Below are positions 63,784 to 64,000 of a stretch of 64,000 nt of DNA, in pieces. Numbering within the stretch: the first letter of the stretch is position 1; every line of letters begins with the position of its first letter. The position numbers and the translations under genes are program-made. The DNA lies in contig CAVQZC010000007.1 in NCBI GenBank assembly GCA_963718315.1, forward strand, positions 868,001 to 932,000. Direction: 5' to 3'. The stretch is from CAVQZC01 sp963718315 (GTDB lineage Bacteria; Actinomycetota; Thermoleophilia; Gaiellales; JAICJC01). The notes under the pieces are model-generated. The model made no database searches and was not told the origin of the DNA. It saw only the letters and a program-made list of their open reading frames with translations.

Positions 63784-64000
63784 GGTCATGCCTCTACGAA
63801 GGGCACGTCGAGCACGTGCGCGTGGCCGACCGGCCCAACCGCTTCCGCTACCCGATGTACATGTGGCTGATCGACCTGGACGAGATCGAGAGCCTGGGCC
63901 GTTCGCTGCGGCTGGTGGGCGTCGAGCGTCCCGGCGTGCACAGCATCCGCAGTCGCGACCACCTGGGCGACCCCGACCGCAGCATCCGCGACAACCTCGG
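63780..64000 (+). CDS. DUF1365 protein, partial (runs off the right edge)
   Basis: About 73 residues visible. GTG 63780 overlaps the upstream stop. CLYEGHVEHVRVADRPNRFR and YPMYMWLIDLDEIESLG match the DUF1365 start (HxR plus YPxYMxxxDLDE). The family usually accompanies the FAD oxidoreductase above. No catalytic residue can be assigned. The next gene, outside the window, would be informative. Confidence 0.8.
   Translation, partial: MRSCLYEGHVEHVRVADRPNRFRYPMYMWLIDLDEIESLGRSLRLVGVERPGVHSIRSRDHLGDPDRSIRDNL

Overview
High-GC bacterial chromosome segment with a dense gene order that points to Actinobacteria. The mix of LAL/LuxR regulators, HTH-TPR regulators, YVTN propellers, a pyrophosphate-type PFK and hrcA/dnaJ/rsmE-style housekeeping blocks suggests a Thermoleophilia-like lineage (Solirubrobacterales/Gaiellales). 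That placement is inference, not a database result. Most of the window is core chromosome. Overlapping stop/start codons (GTGA, ATGA) are the rule inside operons.

Layout: 0-3.8 kb has a PH-domain membrane protein, a gene remnant, a polysaccharide deacetylase and uvrB. 3.8-12 kb has a small SRPBCC gene and a methyltransferase facing the lytic transglycosylase-coaE-rpsA run, then a GHL15-like secreted protein, a zinc-ribbon protein and polA. 12-18.6 kb has ACT-malic enzyme, cupin, glnA, a marR-DHA2 efflux operon and a YbdK-type ligase. 18.7-32 kb is more accessory: tRNA-Leu(CAA), a hydrolase-cyclase fusion, two small barrel-like proteins, a large LAL regulator, a seven-bladed secreted propeller, membrane and YVTN proteins, and a second DHA2 pump divergent from a TetR gene. 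32-36.4 kb has a GT2 glycosyltransferase, a HEAT-repeat protein, PFK and a TrpC-like protein. 36.4-41.5 kb is the phoH-ybeY-dgkA-cdd-era block with a pseudokinase-like gene and a structured palindromic element inserted. 41.5-53.2 kb is the murJ-lepA-hemW-hrcA-dnaJ-prmA-rsmE-mtaB-yqeY block, interrupted between hrcA and dnaJ by an HTH-TPR regulator plus a 37-aa peptide gene. 53.2-60.3 kb has rpsT, holA, an Rrf2 regulator, citrate synthase, a signal-peptidase-like protein without catalytic residues, a MOSC protein and comEC/comEA. 60.4-64 kb is a CarH/LitR-type B12 photoreceptor followed by a tightly coupled membrane protein-hydrolase-FAD oxidoreductase-DUF1365 operon.

The best candidate for an undescribed system is the regulator-peptide cassette at 45.7-47.3 kb. 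It has the layout of an RRNPP-type peptide-sensing pair: cytoplasmic HTH-TPR receptor, small exported-looking peptide with a strong ribosome site, and a terminator. It also has repeated TACTTGA motifs and a possible small RNA upstream. The next candidate is the 147-bp nested palindrome at 39.06-39.20 kb.

Caution: the essential genes coaE, rpsA and polA, and several others, carry single-base frameshifts, twelve of them within 5.26-8.01 kb. I treat these as sequence errors rather than true pseudogenes, and give repaired gene extents.
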